Positions 15,960-23,741 of a stretch of 64,000 bases of DNA are shown piece after piece. The notes beneath the pieces were generated by a model. It did no database searches, was not told the DNA's origin, and saw only the letters and a program-made list of their open reading frames with translations. Origin of the DNA: an uncultured Faecalibacterium sp. (GTDB taxonomy: Bacteria; Bacillota; Clostridia; Oscillospirales; Ruminococcaceae); NCBI GenBank assembly GCA_934512105.1, contig CAKSWQ010000003.1, forward strand, positions 8,907 through 72,906. Reading direction: 5' to 3'. The translations under genes and the position numbers were made by a program. Each line of letters opens with the position of its first letter. Position 1 is the stretch's first letter.

Positions 15960-17315
15960 TTAGGCAAAGAAGGAAATAACAAGTGCCACAAGGAAGCCCA
16001 CGCCGCCGACCAGCGTTTCCATGATGGTCCAGGTCTTGAGGGTGGTCTTTTCGTCCATGCCCACAAGGCTCTTCACCAGCCAGAAGCCGGAGTCGTTGAA
16101 GTGGGAGCAGACGGTGGAGCCGCCTGCAATGGCAGCGGTGACACAGGCGAGGTACAGCGGGCTCAGCTCGCTGATGCCGGGCATGGCGGAGATGATGCCT
16201 GCTGCCATGGTCATAGCCACGGTAGAGGAACCGACCGAGATACGCACCAGAGCAGCCACGATGAAGGCCACCAGCACCAGCGGCAGGCTGGCGTTTGCCA
16301 CAGCGTTGCCGATGACATCGCCCAGACCGGAGTTCTGCAGCATGTAGCGCAGCACGCCGCCGCAGGCGGTGACCAGCAGGATCATGCCGGTAGGCTCCAG
16401 AGACTTGGTCATGATCTTTTCCAGCTGGGCGTTGTTATAGCCGTGACGGGTGCCCAGCAGGTACATAGCAGCGATGGTAGCCAGCAGCAGAGCCATGAAG
16501 GGCTCGCCGAGGAAGGCCAGAACGGGCTGGATGCCAGCCAGTGCGGGCACCACCTTTGCCACAGAGTTTGCGATGATGAGCAGCAGCGGGATCATGATGA
16601 TGCCCACGATGGTGCCGAACTTGGGCAGCTTGCTCTCGTCAATGTCTGCCTGCTGCGCAACGTGCTCGGGGACTTCGATCATGTACTTTTTGCCGCAGAT
16701 GCAGCCCCAGATGGGACCGGCGGCGATCATGGCAAAGATGCCGCAGAAGATGCCGATGAGGATGACCCAGCCAAGGTCAACGCCCAGCATGGTAGCCACC
16801 AGCACGGGGCCCGGCGTGGGAGGGATGAAAGCGTGGCCGACAGCCAGACCGGCCAGCAGGGGGATGACGTAGTACAGCACAGAGCGCTTGGTGCGCTTTG
16901 CCAGAGAGAAGGCCAGCGGGATGAGGATGATCAGACCGGCGTCAAAGAACACCGGCATAGCCACCACCAGACCCGTGATGCCCAGTGCCCACGCGGCCTT
17001 TTCGTCACCGAACTTCCGCACCATGGTCACAGCCAGCGTCTGCGCGCCGCCGGATTCCTCCAGAATGGCGCCGAACATGGAGCCCAGACCCACCAGAAGG
17101 GCGATGCCCTTTAAGGTGTTGCCGATGCCCTCGTTCACTGAGCCGATGATGTCGGACAGGGGCATACCGGCCATCAGGCCGATGCCCACCGCACCGATCA
17201 GGATGGAGATCATAGCGTGGACCTTGAACTTGATGATAAGGATGAGCAATAGGATCAGGCCTGCCACGGCAGCAAAAACCAGCCGTGCCGCATCGGGAGT
17301 TGCAACTGCTGTCAT
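15960..17315 (-). CDS. GntP-family gluconate / sugar-acid permease
   Basis: A 451-residue membrane protein with about 12 hydrophobic segments. Family features include GIALLVGLGSMFGAILEESGGAQ, MPVFFDAGLIILIPLAF, and HAFIPPTPGPVLVATMLGVD, the highly conserved GntP loop. It imports gluconate or a related aldonate with protons. It lies 98 bp downstream of an IlvD/Edd-type dehydratase in the same direction, so uptake and dehydration of one sugar acid look coupled. Length is normal. Confidence 0.9.
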   Translation of the reverse strand: MTAVATPDAARLVFAAVAGLILLLILIIKFKVHAMISILIGAVGIGLMAGMPLSDIIGSVNEGIGNTLKGIALLVGLGSMFGAILEESGGAQTLAVTMVRKFGDEKAAWALGITGLVVAMPVFFDAGLIILIPLAFSLAKRTKRSVLYYVIPLLAGLAVGHAFIPPTPGPVLVATMLGVDLGWVILIGIFCGIFAMIAAGPIWGCICGKKYMIEVPEHVAQQADIDESKLPKFGTIVGIIMIPLLLIIANSVAKVVPALAGIQPVLAFLGEPFMALLLATIAAMYLLGTRHGYNNAQLEKIMTKSLEPTGMILLVTACGGVLRYMLQNSGLGDVIGNAVANASLPLVLVAFIVAALVRISVGSSTVAMTMAAGIISAMPGISELSPLYLACVTAAIAGGSTVCSHFNDSGFWLVKSLVGMDEKTTLKTWTIMETLVGGVGFLVALVISFFA

Positions 17316-17413
17316 AGAAATTTCCTCCGTTTCGTGATTTTTGGCTGCACTTATCCAAGCCGTCCGGAAAAACGCCCCGGGCGGTTTACTACTTGTTGTT
17401 TATGCAGAGCGGT

Positions 17414-19201
17414 TTACTCCATGTATGCGCCCTTCATGGGGCTGACGGCGTGCTGAGAGTAGAGCTTCAGCAGACCCTTGGTGTACTTGGGAGCCTTGGG
17501 CTTCCAGTTGGCGCGGCGCTCGGCAAGGATGGCGTCCATCTCCTCGGGGGTCTTGGGCTCGCCCTTTACACCCACGATGGCCAGCTTGCGGCCCGGCACA
17601 TCGATCTGGATCAGGTCGTCCGGCTCCACCAGAGCGATGGGGCCGCCCACAGCAGCCTCGGGGCTGACATGGCCGATGACCGGGCCTCGGCTTGCGCCGG
17701 AGAAGCGGCCGTCAGTGATCAGCGCTACGCTGGAAGCCAGCTTCGGGTCGGCGCAGATGGCCTCGCCAGTGTAGAACATCTCGGGCATGCCGCTGCCGCG
17801 CGGGCCCTCGTAGCGGATAAAGATGGCATCACCGGGCTTCACCTCGCCGTGCAGCACAGCGGAGATGCACTCCTCCTCGCTGTCGTAGGGCTTAGCGCGC
17901 AGGGTGGCTTCAAACATATTCTTGGGGCAGGCGGTGTGCTTGATGACGCAGCCTTCCGGGGCAAGGTTGCCCTTCAGGATGGCGATGCTGCCGTCGGTGC
18001 CCTTGGCGTTATCAAAGCTGTGGATGATGTCCTCGCGGCTGACCGGACGGGCAAAACCGGCGGTCTTTTCTGCCAGAATGGCGTCGCAGTGCTGGTAGAA
18101 GCCGTTCTTCTTCAGCTCTTCGAGGTTCTCGCCCAGCGTCTTGCCGGTGACGGTCATCACGTCCAGATGCAGCATGGACTTGATCTCCTCCATCACGCGG
18201 GGCACGCCGCCTGCATAGTAGAAGTACTGTGCGGGCCAGTCGCCGGAGGGACGGATGTTCAGCAGGTAGTGTGCGCCGCGGTGCATCCGGTCAAAGGTGT
18301 CGGCGTCGATCTCGATGCCGAACTCGTGGGCGATGGCGGGCAGGTGCATGGTGGCGTTGGTGGAGCCGGAAATGGCGGCGTGCACCATGATGGCGTTCTC
18401 AAAGCTCTTCTTGGTCACGATATCCTTGGCGGTGATGCCCTTCTTGACCAGCTCCATCAGCTGCTTGCCGGCATCGTAGGCGGCCTGCTTCAGCTCCGGG
18501 GCGGTGGCGGGCATCAGGGCGGTGCCCGGCAGCATCAGACCCAGTGCCTCGGCCATGATCTGCATGGTGGAGGCGGTGCCCATGAAGGAGCAGGCACCGC
18601 AGCTGGGGCAGGCGTTGTGCTTGTAGTAGTCCAGCTGGCTGTTGGGGATGACGCCGGTCTTTTCCCATGCGTCAAACTTGCCGATCTGCTCCAGCGTCAG
18701 CAGCTCGTTGATGGCGCAGGCGGGGTCGCTGACCACATACTCCTTGGGCAGGGTGTGGGCTTCCATGACGCCGCCGGTGACCACGATGGCGCTCATGTCC
18801 TTCAGGCGGCCGATGCTCATCAGCATGGCGGGCACGGACTTGTCGCAGCTGGCGATGAACACACCGCCGTCGTAGACGCTGGCGTTTGCCTGTGCTTCCA
18901 CCAGATTCACGATGGCATCGCGGTGGGGCAGAGAGTAGTTGATGCCGTCATGCCCCTGTGCAATGCCGTCGCACATATCGGTGGCAAAGTAGCGGGCAGC
19001 CTTGCCGCCGTTGTCGTTGACTGCCTGCACAGCCTCCTTGACGAACTGATCCAGATGGGCGCTGCCGGGGTGGCTGTCGCCGAAGGTGCTCTCCACTATG
19101 ATCTGGGGCTTGGAAAGGTCATCGACCTTCCAGCCCATGCCCATCTTCAGCGGGTCATTCTCGGGTGCCAGTGTACGGACTTCCTGTGAACGTAACTCCA
19201 T
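17414..19201 (-). CDS. IlvD/Edd-family dehydratase (dihydroxy-acid or sugar-acid dehydratase)
   Basis: A 595-residue cytoplasmic Fe-S dehydratase. Cluster and active-site motifs are present: CDKSVPAML, HNACPSCGACSFMGTAST, GSTNATMHLPAIAHE and DGRFSGASRGPVIGHVSPEA. Members dehydrate dihydroxy acids in valine/isoleucine synthesis, or 6-phosphogluconate or free aldonates. Because gntP follows directly and no other ilv genes are near, a sugar-acid role (aldonate to 2-keto-3-deoxy acid) is the better reading, but sequence alone cannot exclude ilvD. The start at 19201 (MELRSQEV) has GGAGG at 8 bases; an ATG at 19207 is only 2 bases from it. Confidence 0.85.
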   Translation of the reverse strand: MELRSQEVRTLAPENDPLKMGMGWKVDDLSKPQIIVESTFGDSHPGSAHLDQFVKEAVQAVNDNGGKAARYFATDMCDGIAQGHDGINYSLPHRDAIVNLVEAQANASVYDGGVFIASCDKSVPAMLMSIGRLKDMSAIVVTGGVMEAHTLPKEYVVSDPACAINELLTLEQIGKFDAWEKTGVIPNSQLDYYKHNACPSCGACSFMGTASTMQIMAEALGLMLPGTALMPATAPELKQAAYDAGKQLMELVKKGITAKDIVTKKSFENAIMVHAAISGSTNATMHLPAIAHEFGIEIDADTFDRMHRGAHYLLNIRPSGDWPAQYFYYAGGVPRVMEEIKSMLHLDVMTVTGKTLGENLEELKKNGFYQHCDAILAEKTAGFARPVSREDIIHSFDNAKGTDGSIAILKGNLAPEGCVIKHTACPKNMFEATLRAKPYDSEEECISAVLHGEVKPGDAIFIRYEGPRGSGMPEMFYTGEAICADPKLASSVALITDGRFSGASRGPVIGHVSPEAAVGGPIALVEPDDLIQIDVPGRKLAIVGVKGEPKTPEEMDAILAERRANWKPKAPKYTKGLLKLYSQHAVSPMKGAYME

Positions 19202-19430
19202 ATTCATTACCTCCAAATACTGCTTGCTTTCGTCCTTTTTCCGTAGGACCTTTTGTGATTTTATTGTAAATCCGCAGACGTCTCTTTGCAAGTTGTCACG
19301 GATATGTCCTACTTTTTGTGCAAAAAATCTGGGATACATCATGCACTCTGACCAAATCCGGGCGAATTTTGCCCAAAATCAGCCGTCAAAGCGGCTTTTG
19401 GCAAAAATGCAGAGAAAAAGTCATCTGATG

Positions 19431-19484
19431 ATTTTGTCAGGTGAAACAATGGCAAAACAGCTCGGGTGTGTTGCAGGGCGGTAA
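19431..19484 (+). repeat. Dispersed repeat E, copy 2
   Basis: Similar to the minus strand of 1655-1712 over about 53 bases (ATTTTGTCAGGTGAAAC, then GGGTGTGTTGCAGGGCG). Confidence 0.6.
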
Positions 19485-19517
19485 AGCGGTAATAGCAGGC
19501 TTATCAAGTTTCGCAAA

Positions 19518-19561
19518 TAAAAAACAGGGGCTGTTGCACACGCGACAGCCCCTGTCTTTTT
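19518..19561. terminator. Bidirectional terminator downstream of the transketolase genes
   Basis: ACAGGGGCTGT (19524-19534) and ACAGCCCCTGT (19545-19555) form an 11-bp stem. It is flanked by A-rich DNA on the left and T-rich DNA on the right, so it works on both strands. Confidence 0.75.
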
Positions 19562-19686
19562 ACGAACAGGCGTAAGGATCCAGCAGTATCCATCCCCAAA
19601 ACAAAAGCATGTGCAACAAATTTTCTCGAAAATCAGAAATTTTCAATGGATCTGTGATGCACATGCTTTTTAAATTGTTCGATTAT

Positions 19687-19757
19687 CCGTTCGATTTTGA
19701 GAAGAGCTGCTGCACTTTCGGTTAAAACGATGTGCAGCAGCCCTTAAAATTCGAACG
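19687..19757. repeat. Long hairpin with GCTGCTGCAC stem, related to 28070-28098
   Basis: GCTGCTGCAC (19706-19715) pairs with GTGCAGCAGC (19732-19741), and an outer CGTTCGA/TCGAACG arm extends the stem. The loop motif CTTTCGG..AAAACGAT recurs at 28070-28098 (CTTTCGGCCAGAACGAT). Confidence 0.55.
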
Positions 19758-19778
19758 CGTATTGCTATAAAAAAGTGC

Positions 19779-20726
19779 TTACCTGCCCAGCATCTCGTGG
19801 GCGGTCTTGCAGATGGTGGCAGCGTCCAGACCGAACTTCTTCAGCAGGTCCCATGCGGGGCCGGAGCAGCCAAACACGTCCTGCACGCCCACGCGGCGCA
19901 CGGGGGTGGGCTGCTTCTCGCTCAGAACGGCGCAGACGGCCTCGCCCAGACCGCCGATGACGTTGTGCTCCTCGGCGGTGATGACCTTGCCGCACTCCTT
20001 GGCAGCCTTGAGGACGATTTCCTCGTCCAGAGGCTTGATGGTGTGGATGTTGATGACCCGGGCGTGGATGCCCTCGGCAGCCAGCTGCTCGGCGGCCATG
20101 CGTGCCTCGTTGACCATCAGGCCGGTGGCGATGATGGCAATATCGTTGCCCTCGGTCAGCTGTTCGCCCTTGCCCAGCTCAAAGTGGTAGTTGGCCTCAT
20201 CGTGGAACACCGGCACAGCCAGACGACCAAAGCGCAGATAGACAGGGCCTTCCATGGCGTAGGCGGCGCGCACAGCGGCGCGTGCCTCGATATCATCGGC
20301 GGGGCAGATGACGGTCATGCCGGGGATGCTGCGCATCAGGGCAAAGTCCTCGCAGCACTGGTGGGAAGCGCCGTCCTCGCCCACGGAGATGCCGCCGTGG
20401 GTGGCACCGATCTTCACGTTCAGGTGGGGGTAGCCCACAGAGTTGCGCACCTGCTCGAAGGCGCGGCCGGCTGCGAACATGGCAAAGCTGGAAACAAAGG
20501 GCACATAGCCCATGGCGGCCAGACCTGCGGCCACGCCTACCATGTTGCCCTCGGCGATGCCGCAGTCAAAGTGACGGTCCGGGTATGCCTTCTGGAACAT
20601 CCCGGTCTTGGTAGCGGCGGCCAGATCGGCGTCCAGCACCACCAGATCATCGTGGCCTTCCGCAGCCAGCTCCTTCAGGGTGTTGCCGTAGCTGTCGCGG
20701 GTCGCGATCTTTTTCACGTCTGCCAT
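19779..20726 (-). CDS. Transketolase, C-terminal subunit
   Basis: A 315-residue protein equal to the pyrimidine-binding and C-terminal domains of transketolase. Motifs include DCGIAEGNMVGVAAGLAAMG, GGISVGEDGASHQC, PADDIEARAAVRAAY and ITAEEHNVIGGLGEAVC. With the N-terminal subunit encoded just upstream it forms the thiamine-diphosphate enzyme that moves two-carbon units between pentose and triose/hexose phosphates. The start at 20726 (MADVKKIATR) is one base after the stop of the other subunit, so translation is coupled. Split transketolases are common in Firmicutes. Confidence 0.93.
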   Translation of the reverse strand: MADVKKIATRDSYGNTLKELAAEGHDDLVVLDADLAAATKTGMFQKAYPDRHFDCGIAEGNMVGVAAGLAAMGYVPFVSSFAMFAAGRAFEQVRNSVGYPHLNVKIGATHGGISVGEDGASHQCCEDFALMRSIPGMTVICPADDIEARAAVRAAYAMEGPVYLRFGRLAVPVFHDEANYHFELGKGEQLTEGNDIAIIATGLMVNEARMAAEQLAAEGIHARVINIHTIKPLDEEIVLKAAKECGKVITAEEHNVIGGLGEAVCAVLSEKQPTPVRRVGVQDVFGCSGPAWDLLKKFGLDAATICKTAHEMLGR

Positions 20727-20727
20727 C

Positions 20728-21579
20728 TCAGTTCTCCTCCTGTTCCAGCGCGGCATAGGCGGCGTTCAGCTCGTTCATGGCCACCTGATACTCTTCATCG
20801 TTGGGGCCCTTGCCGTGCCATGCAACGGCATTGGTCATATAGGAAACGCCGGTGCCCTTGACGGTATCCAGAATGATGCAGGTGGGCTTTTCGGTCTCGG
20901 CGTGGAAGGCCTGCACGGCGCTCTCGATCTGGTCAAAGTCGTGGCCGTTGATGGTGACCACGTTGAAGTTGAAGGCGCGGAGCTTGTCCTCCAGCGGGGC
21001 GCTGTTCATGACAGTCTCGGTGGTGCCGTCGATCTGCAGATGGTTGCGGTCCAGCATCACGCACAGGTTAGAAAGGCCGTAGTGGGCGGCAAACATAAAG
21101 GCCTCCCAGCATTCGCCCTCTTCCACCTCGCCGTCGCCCAGAATGGCGTAAACGTTCACGGCAGAGCCGGCGTGCTTTGCGCCCAGCGCCATGCCGCAGG
21201 CGGCAGAGATGCCCTGACCCAGACTGCCGGTGGACATATCCACGCCGGGCACGCTGTTCATGTTGGGGTGGCCCTGCAGGCGGCTGCCAATCTTGCGCAG
21301 GGTCTTGAGCTCCTCCACCGGGAAGAAGCCCCGCTCTGCCAGCGCTGCGTACAGCGCCGGGGCGGCATGACCCTTGGACAGCACCAGACGGTCGCGGTCC
21401 GCCATCTTGGGCTGGGCAGGGTCTACATTCAGTTCCTTAAAGTACAGATAAGACAGCACGTCTGCAATGCTCAGACTGCCGCCCGGGTGACCACAGCCTG
21501 CACTGTGGGTTCCCTCGATCACGCCCATGCGGATATGGCAGGCGTGCTTTTTCAGGGTAAGTTTTTCAGCATTTGTCAT
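20728..21579 (-). CDS. Transketolase, N-terminal (thiamine-diphosphate-binding) subunit
   Basis: A 283-residue protein. HSAGCGHPGGSLSIADVLSYL near the start, DRLVLSKGHAAPALYAAL, and the ThDP/Mg motif ILGDGEVEEGECWEA (around residue 145) are clear. It joins the C-terminal subunit to make active transketolase for the non-oxidative pentose phosphate pathway. It is first gene of the two-gene operon, with GGGAGGACC ahead of ATG 21579. Downstream transcription ends at the bidirectional terminator at 19518-19561. Confidence 0.93.
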   Translation of the reverse strand: MTNAEKLTLKKHACHIRMGVIEGTHSAGCGHPGGSLSIADVLSYLYFKELNVDPAQPKMADRDRLVLSKGHAAPALYAALAERGFFPVEELKTLRKIGSRLQGHPNMNSVPGVDMSTGSLGQGISAACGMALGAKHAGSAVNVYAILGDGEVEEGECWEAFMFAAHYGLSNLCVMLDRNHLQIDGTTETVMNSAPLEDKLRAFNFNVVTINGHDFDQIESAVQAFHAETEKPTCIILDTVKGTGVSYMTNAVAWHGKGPNDEEYQVAMNELNAAYAALEQEEN

Positions 21580-21794
21580 GATGGTCCTCCCGTATGAACC
21601 TCAGAATTCATGCGTTCAAAAAAGCCTCTCGTCAGCGCCCCGGCGTCAAGACTGCCGCAGCGCGCTTTTTTTCAATTTTATATTATCCATTCTATGCAAA
21701 AAGGTCAAGCTTCTTCCGGCAAAATGTACAGCCCCGGGGAAATTTTTTTGTGGAAAGACCGATTTTTGTCTATTTTGCAGACATCCCGCCCCGC

Positions 21795-21823
21795 TTGACA
21801 GGGGCAAAATGGTTTGTTATACT
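21795..21823 (+). promoter_or_regulatory. Promoter of the ECF S-component leader
   Basis: Perfect TTGACA (21795-21800), a 17-bp spacer and TATACT (21818-21823). The transcript would start near 21830 and carry a leader of about 160 nt. Confidence 0.7.
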
Positions 21824-21829
21824 TTTGAC

Positions 21830-21991
21830 CATCGTTCCGGCAGGAAGCCGGGCACGGGCGGGCAGCAGCCTGCCGCTTCCCTTGCAAGCAATATTTTTTT
21901 TTGAAACAGACGCCACGAAGGGGTCTGCCTTTGGCATGGAATGCCGGGGCAGATCCCTTTTTATATTGCGGCTGAAAAAGGAGGAACCCTT
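21830..21991 (+). promoter_or_regulatory. Structured leader with intrinsic terminator: candidate riboswitch or attenuator
   Basis: Ahead of the S-component gene the leader holds a GC-rich stem region (about 21835-21875), a run of nine T residues, and then a strong terminator hairpin. GGGGTCTGCC (21920-21929) pairs with GGCAGATCCC (21948-21957), with an inner GGCAT/ATGCC stem and TTTTT after it. The terminator ends 28 bases before the start codon. I could not match it to a known riboswitch class. Confidence 0.5.
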
Positions 21992-22522
21992 ATGAAAACC
22001 ACCCCGTCCGTGCGGCAGCTGGTGCTGGCTGCCCTGTTTTTAGCACTGGCCTTTGTGCTGCCCCTGCTCACCGGTCAGGTGCCCAAGGTAGGCAATATGC
22101 TCTGCCCGATGCACTTCCCGGTGCTGCTGTGCGGCTTTGTGCTGGGTGCGCCGTGGGGGCTGGCCGTGGGCTTTGCCGCCCCGCTGCTGCGCTCGGTGCT
22201 GTTCGGGATGCCCCCCATGTTCCCGGTGGCCATCTCCATGGCCTTTGAGCTGGCCACCTACGGGCTGGTGTCCGGGCTGCTGTGGCGCAGGGTAAAGCAC
22301 AGCCTGCCCGCGCTGTACGCCGTGCTGCTGACTGCCATGGTGTCCGGGCGCATCGTATGGGGCATCGTGCGCTTTGTGCTGGCCGGGCTGACCGGCGGCA
22401 GCTTCCCCTTCAGCGCCTTTTTGTCCGGGGCGCTGTTCACCGCCGTGCCGGGCATCGTGGCACAGCTGGTGCTCATCCCGCTGCTGTTCACCGCCCTGCA
22501 AAAGGCCGGCTTTGCGGACTGA
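21992..22522 (+). CDS. ECF transporter S component (vitamin-type substrate-binding membrane protein)
   Basis: A 176-residue membrane protein with about six hydrophobic segments. The block VPKVGNMLCPMHFPVLLCGF, followed by LRSVLFGMPPMFPVAISMAFELATYG, is typical of the S components of energy-coupling-factor importers. These capture a vitamin or other micronutrient and dock on a shared EcfAAT module encoded elsewhere. The start at 21992 follows AAAAAGGAGGAACCC. The substrate cannot be named from sequence; the terminator-bearing leader suggests control by the imported compound. Confidence 0.82.
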   Translation: MKTTPSVRQLVLAALFLALAFVLPLLTGQVPKVGNMLCPMHFPVLLCGFVLGAPWGLAVGFAAPLLRSVLFGMPPMFPVAISMAFELATYGLVSGLLWRRVKHSLPALYAVLLTAMVSGRIVWGIVRFVLAGLTGGSFPFSAFLSGALFTAVPGIVAQLVLIPLLFTALQKAGFAD

Positions 22523-22723
22523 CCCCCTGCGCGCGCCCTTTGTGCAAAAGAACGGTACTGTGCCCGGATTTTAAGGCACTTTTTCCAAAAGAAACGGAAA
22601 ACCGGAAAAATTGTGCCGTTTTATGGCTTTCTGTCGGCAAATGTGATAAACTTGAACCAGATGCGGGCGTGTGCCGCTGTGCACCGCCCACAAAGAGTAA
22701 ATGAAGAAGAGAGGTCGTTTATC

Positions 22724-23452
22724 GTGAAGATCATTCGTACAAAGGACTACGCTGATATGTCCCGCAAGGCAGCAAACATCATTTCTGCGCAGGTCATCAT
22801 GAAGCCGGACTGTGTGCTGGGTCTGGCTACCGGCGGCACCCCCGTTGGCACCTATGAGAAGCTGGTGGAGCGCTACAACGAGGGAGATCTGGATTTTTCC
22901 GAGGTCACCTCCGTCAATCTGGACGAGTACCGCGGCCTGCCCAAGGAGCACCCGGAAAGCTACTGGAGCTTTATGCACCGCAACCTGTTCGACCATGTGA
23001 ACATCGACCCCGCCCACATCAACCTGCCGGACGGCACCAATCTGGACGCCGAGGCCGAGTGCAAGCGCTACGATGAGGTCATCCGCAGCGTGGGCGGCGT
23101 GGATCTGCAGCTGCTGGGCATCGGCCATGACGGCCACATCGGCTTCAACGAGCCCCACGATGCCTTTGATCTGGGCACCCACTGCGTGGATCTGACCCAG
23201 GAGACCATCGAGGCCAACAAGCGCTTCTTTGACGGCAACGTGGATCTGGTGCCCAAGCAGGCCTACACCATGGGCATCCGCACCATCATGCAGGCACGCA
23301 AGGTGCTGATGGTTGTCAACGGCGCAGGCAAGGCCGAGATCGTCAAGAAGGCTTTCTTCGGCCCCGTCACCCCCGAGGTGCCCGCAAGCATCCTGCAGCT
23401 GCACCCGGACTTCATTCTGGTGGGCGATGAAGAGGCTCTGAGCCTGATCTGA
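22724..23452 (+). CDS. nagB: Glucosamine-6-phosphate deaminase
   Basis: A 242-residue enzyme converting glucosamine 6-phosphate to fructose 6-phosphate and ammonia, the step that brings amino sugars into glycolysis. Motifs are LGLATGGTPVGTYEKLVE, VTSVNLDEYRGL, LLGIGHDGHIGFNEP (catalytic Asp/His) and KAFFGPVTPEVPAS. The start is GTG at 22724 (VKIIRTKDYADMS) with AGAGAGGTCG before it; this gives the usual family length. No nagA is nearby; the gene stands alone with a strong terminator. Confidence 0.95.
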   Translation: MKIIRTKDYADMSRKAANIISAQVIMKPDCVLGLATGGTPVGTYEKLVERYNEGDLDFSEVTSVNLDEYRGLPKEHPESYWSFMHRNLFDHVNIDPAHINLPDGTNLDAEAECKRYDEVIRSVGGVDLQLLGIGHDGHIGFNEPHDAFDLGTHCVDLTQETIEANKRFFDGNVDLVPKQAYTMGIRTIMQARKVLMVVNGAGKAEIVKKAFFGPVTPEVPASILQLHPDFILVGDEEALSLI

Positions 23453-23470
23453 TCGTTCTTATTTAAATCT

Positions 23471-23513
23471 CGGGGCACCGGAACACCTGCGGGCGTTCCG
23501 GTGCTCCTTTTTG
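23471..23513 (+). terminator. Terminator of nagB
   Basis: GGGGCACCGGAAC (23472-23484) and GTTCCGGTGCTCC (23495-23507) form the stem, followed by TTTTT. Confidence 0.82.
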
Positions 23514-23522
23514 CGGGGGAAG

Positions 23523-23655
23523 AACCCTCTCAGTCATCGCTGCGCGATGCCAGCTCCCCCGAGGGGGGAGCTTTATTTGTGCTGACCGGCAGATCGCAAA
23601 AAGCTCCCCCTTCGGGGGAGCTGGCTGCGACCAGCGGGAGCAGACTGAGAGGGTT
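23523..23655. repeat. Family A palindromic repeat (A1)
   Basis: Ends AACCCTCTCAGTC and GACTGAGAGGGTT are inverted; the interior holds two CTCCCCC/GGGGGAG hairpins. Lies between nagB and the LysR-phosphatase gene. Confidence 0.85.
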
Positions 23656-23741
23656 GACCCCATTTTGCTGCCCTTCTCTTTACATTCCGCTGAAAAAGCG
23701 GTATTCTTTGTCCAGAACAAACACATTCCCGGGAGGAGACC

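Larger units (their letters stand above)
19202..19778. other. Intergenic region with repeat E copy and three hairpins
   Basis: No gene is supported. It holds the promoter region of the dehydratase, repeat E copy 2 (19431-19484), a bidirectional terminator (19518-19561), an inverted repeat AAGCATGTGC/GCACATGCTT (about 19604-19672), and a large hairpin (19687-19757). Confidence 0.55.

Noticed and set aside
17393..19189. 598-codon open frame antisense to the dehydratase
   Set aside because: Shadow of a clear IlvD/Edd gene; His/Gly/Ala-rich translation.
23523..23655. Family A repeats as ordinary rho-independent terminators
   Set aside because: They lack T-runs after the stems, and many genes beside them already have their own T-tailed terminators.
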